A stretch of 10,084 nt of DNA, from assembly GCF_938031315.1 (NCBI RefSeq), contig NZ_CALHHT010000519.1, positions 1-10,084 on the forward strand, read 5' to 3'. Numbering within the stretch: position 1 is the stretch's first letter; the number at the start of each line of letters is the position of its first letter. A program made the position numbers and the translations under genes. Below are positions 9,505 to 10,084 of this stretch, piece by piece. Source of the DNA: an uncultured Campylobacter sp. GTDB taxonomy: Bacteria > Campylobacterota > Campylobacteria > Campylobacterales > Campylobacteraceae. The notes below the pieces were generated by a model. The model did no database searches and had not been told where the DNA came from. It saw only the letters and a list, made by a program, of their open reading frames with translations.

Positions 9505-10084
9505 TGGAGATTTTCCCTGCGATCGATCTAAAACAAGGATGCGCCGTGCGCCTTAGCAAGGGCGAGATGCAAAGCGCAAAAATTTATTCCAAAGACCCCT
9601 GTGATCTAGCCAAAAAATTTGAAGATCTCGGCGCTAAGTGGCTGCATCTGGTTGATCTCGACGGCGCGTTTGCGGGCGAGGCGGTAAATTTCAAAGCGAT
9701 CGAGCGGATCGTAAAAAGCACGCGCCTGCGCGTAGAAGTGGGCGGCGGCATCCGCGACGAAGCGCGCATAAAGGAGTATTTGAGCTTAGGCGTCGATAGA
9801 TTTATCCTGGGCTCGGCAGCGCTTAAAAATAGAGATTTCGTAAGGAGAATGGCGAAGCTTTACCGCATCGTCGTGGGCATAGATGCAAAAGAGGGTTTAG
9901 TAGCGACCGAGGGCTGGGCGGAGCTAAGCTGCGTAAAAGCGACCGATCTGGCGCGAGACTACGCGGACGCAGGCGTTTGCGCGATTATCTGCACCGACAT
10001 ATCGCGTGACGGGATGCTAAGCGGCGTAAACGTAGAATTTAGCCGCTCTATCGCGAAAGCTTGCGGCATCGACACTATCGCAAG
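9504..10084 (+). CDS. hisA: HisA, phosphoribosylformimino-5-aminoimidazole carboxamide ribotide isomerase (5' part; cut by the window end)
   Basis: HisA opens the ribose ring of ProFAR to give PRFAR, the substrate of the HisH-HisF synthase. The frame is open for 193 codons to the last base, against about 235-245 for the full TIM barrel. [17 protein letters not shown] is the standard start, with catalytic Asp8. [19 protein letters not shown] (phosphate-binding glycine loop), ILGSAAL and the second catalytic acid Asp127 in VVGIDAKEG follow in order. [11 protein letters not shown] near the end is the second phosphate-binding region. HisF is a paralogue, but VDLDGA together with VGGGIR and the Asp127 context fits HisA. 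The ATG overlaps the hisH stop by one base, so the two are co-translated. The rest of the gene lies outside the window. Confidence 0.94.
   Translation, partial: MEIFPAIDLKQGCAVRLSKGEMQSAKIYSKDPCDLAKKFEDLGAKWLHLVDLDGAFAGEAVNFKAIERIVKSTRLRVEVGGGIRDEARIKEYLSLGVDRFILGSAALKNRDFVRRMAKLYRIVVGIDAKEGLVATEGWAELSCVKATDLARDYADAGVCAIICTDISRDGMLSGVNVEFSRSIAKACGIDTIA

Overview
The window is a stretch of the general N-linked protein glycosylation (pgl) locus of a Campylobacter species. It runs, with no gap, into the histidine biosynthesis genes hisH and hisA. Every complete gene is on the + strand, and they are packed as one operon-like block: junctions are overlaps of 1-14 bases, a 2-base gap, or short spacers of 74 and 116 bases. 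The proteins match C. jejuni Pgl proteins closely by recall. The base composition looks near 45-50% G+C, well above C. jejuni. This points to one of the higher-GC oral campylobacters, with C. gracilis, C. showae or C. rectus as guesses; the species is inference.

Layout: the 3' end of pglJ (1-576), pglB (579-3359), a possible 17-codon leader ORF (3393-3446), pglA (3434-4561), pglC (4554-5159), pglD (5146-5745), pglE (5862-6959), pglF (6959-8764), hisH (8761-9504) and the 5' part of hisA (9504-10084, cut by the window end). The order pglJ-B-A-C-D-E-F is that of C. jejuni, but no wlaJ-like gene lies between pglD and pglE, and no pglG follows pglF.

How the genes work together: PglF, PglE and PglD turn UDP-GlcNAc into UDP-N,N'-diacetylbacillosamine. 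PglC places that sugar phosphate on undecaprenyl phosphate at the inner membrane. PglA and then PglJ add GalNAc residues. PglB transfers the finished glycan to D/E-X-N-X-S/T sequons in the periplasm. The remaining transferases and the flippase (PglH, PglI, PglK) are not in this window and would be expected upstream of pglJ. HisH and HisA belong to histidine synthesis and are linked to the pgl genes only by position and probable co-transcription.

The unusual content is not a new gene system but sequence inside known genes. PglB carries an extra N-terminal tail of about 220 residues rich in Asn-Ser. HisH carries an extra internal segment of about 50 residues. Both are packed with the hexamer RAATTY. 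By hand count this hexamer occurs about 90 times in the window, against roughly 12 expected from base composition. RAATTY is the sequence methylated by CtsM in C. jejuni, where that methylation marks DNA as acceptable for natural transformation. Accumulation of this motif as an uptake mark in a less AT-rich relative is the most interesting hypothesis here.
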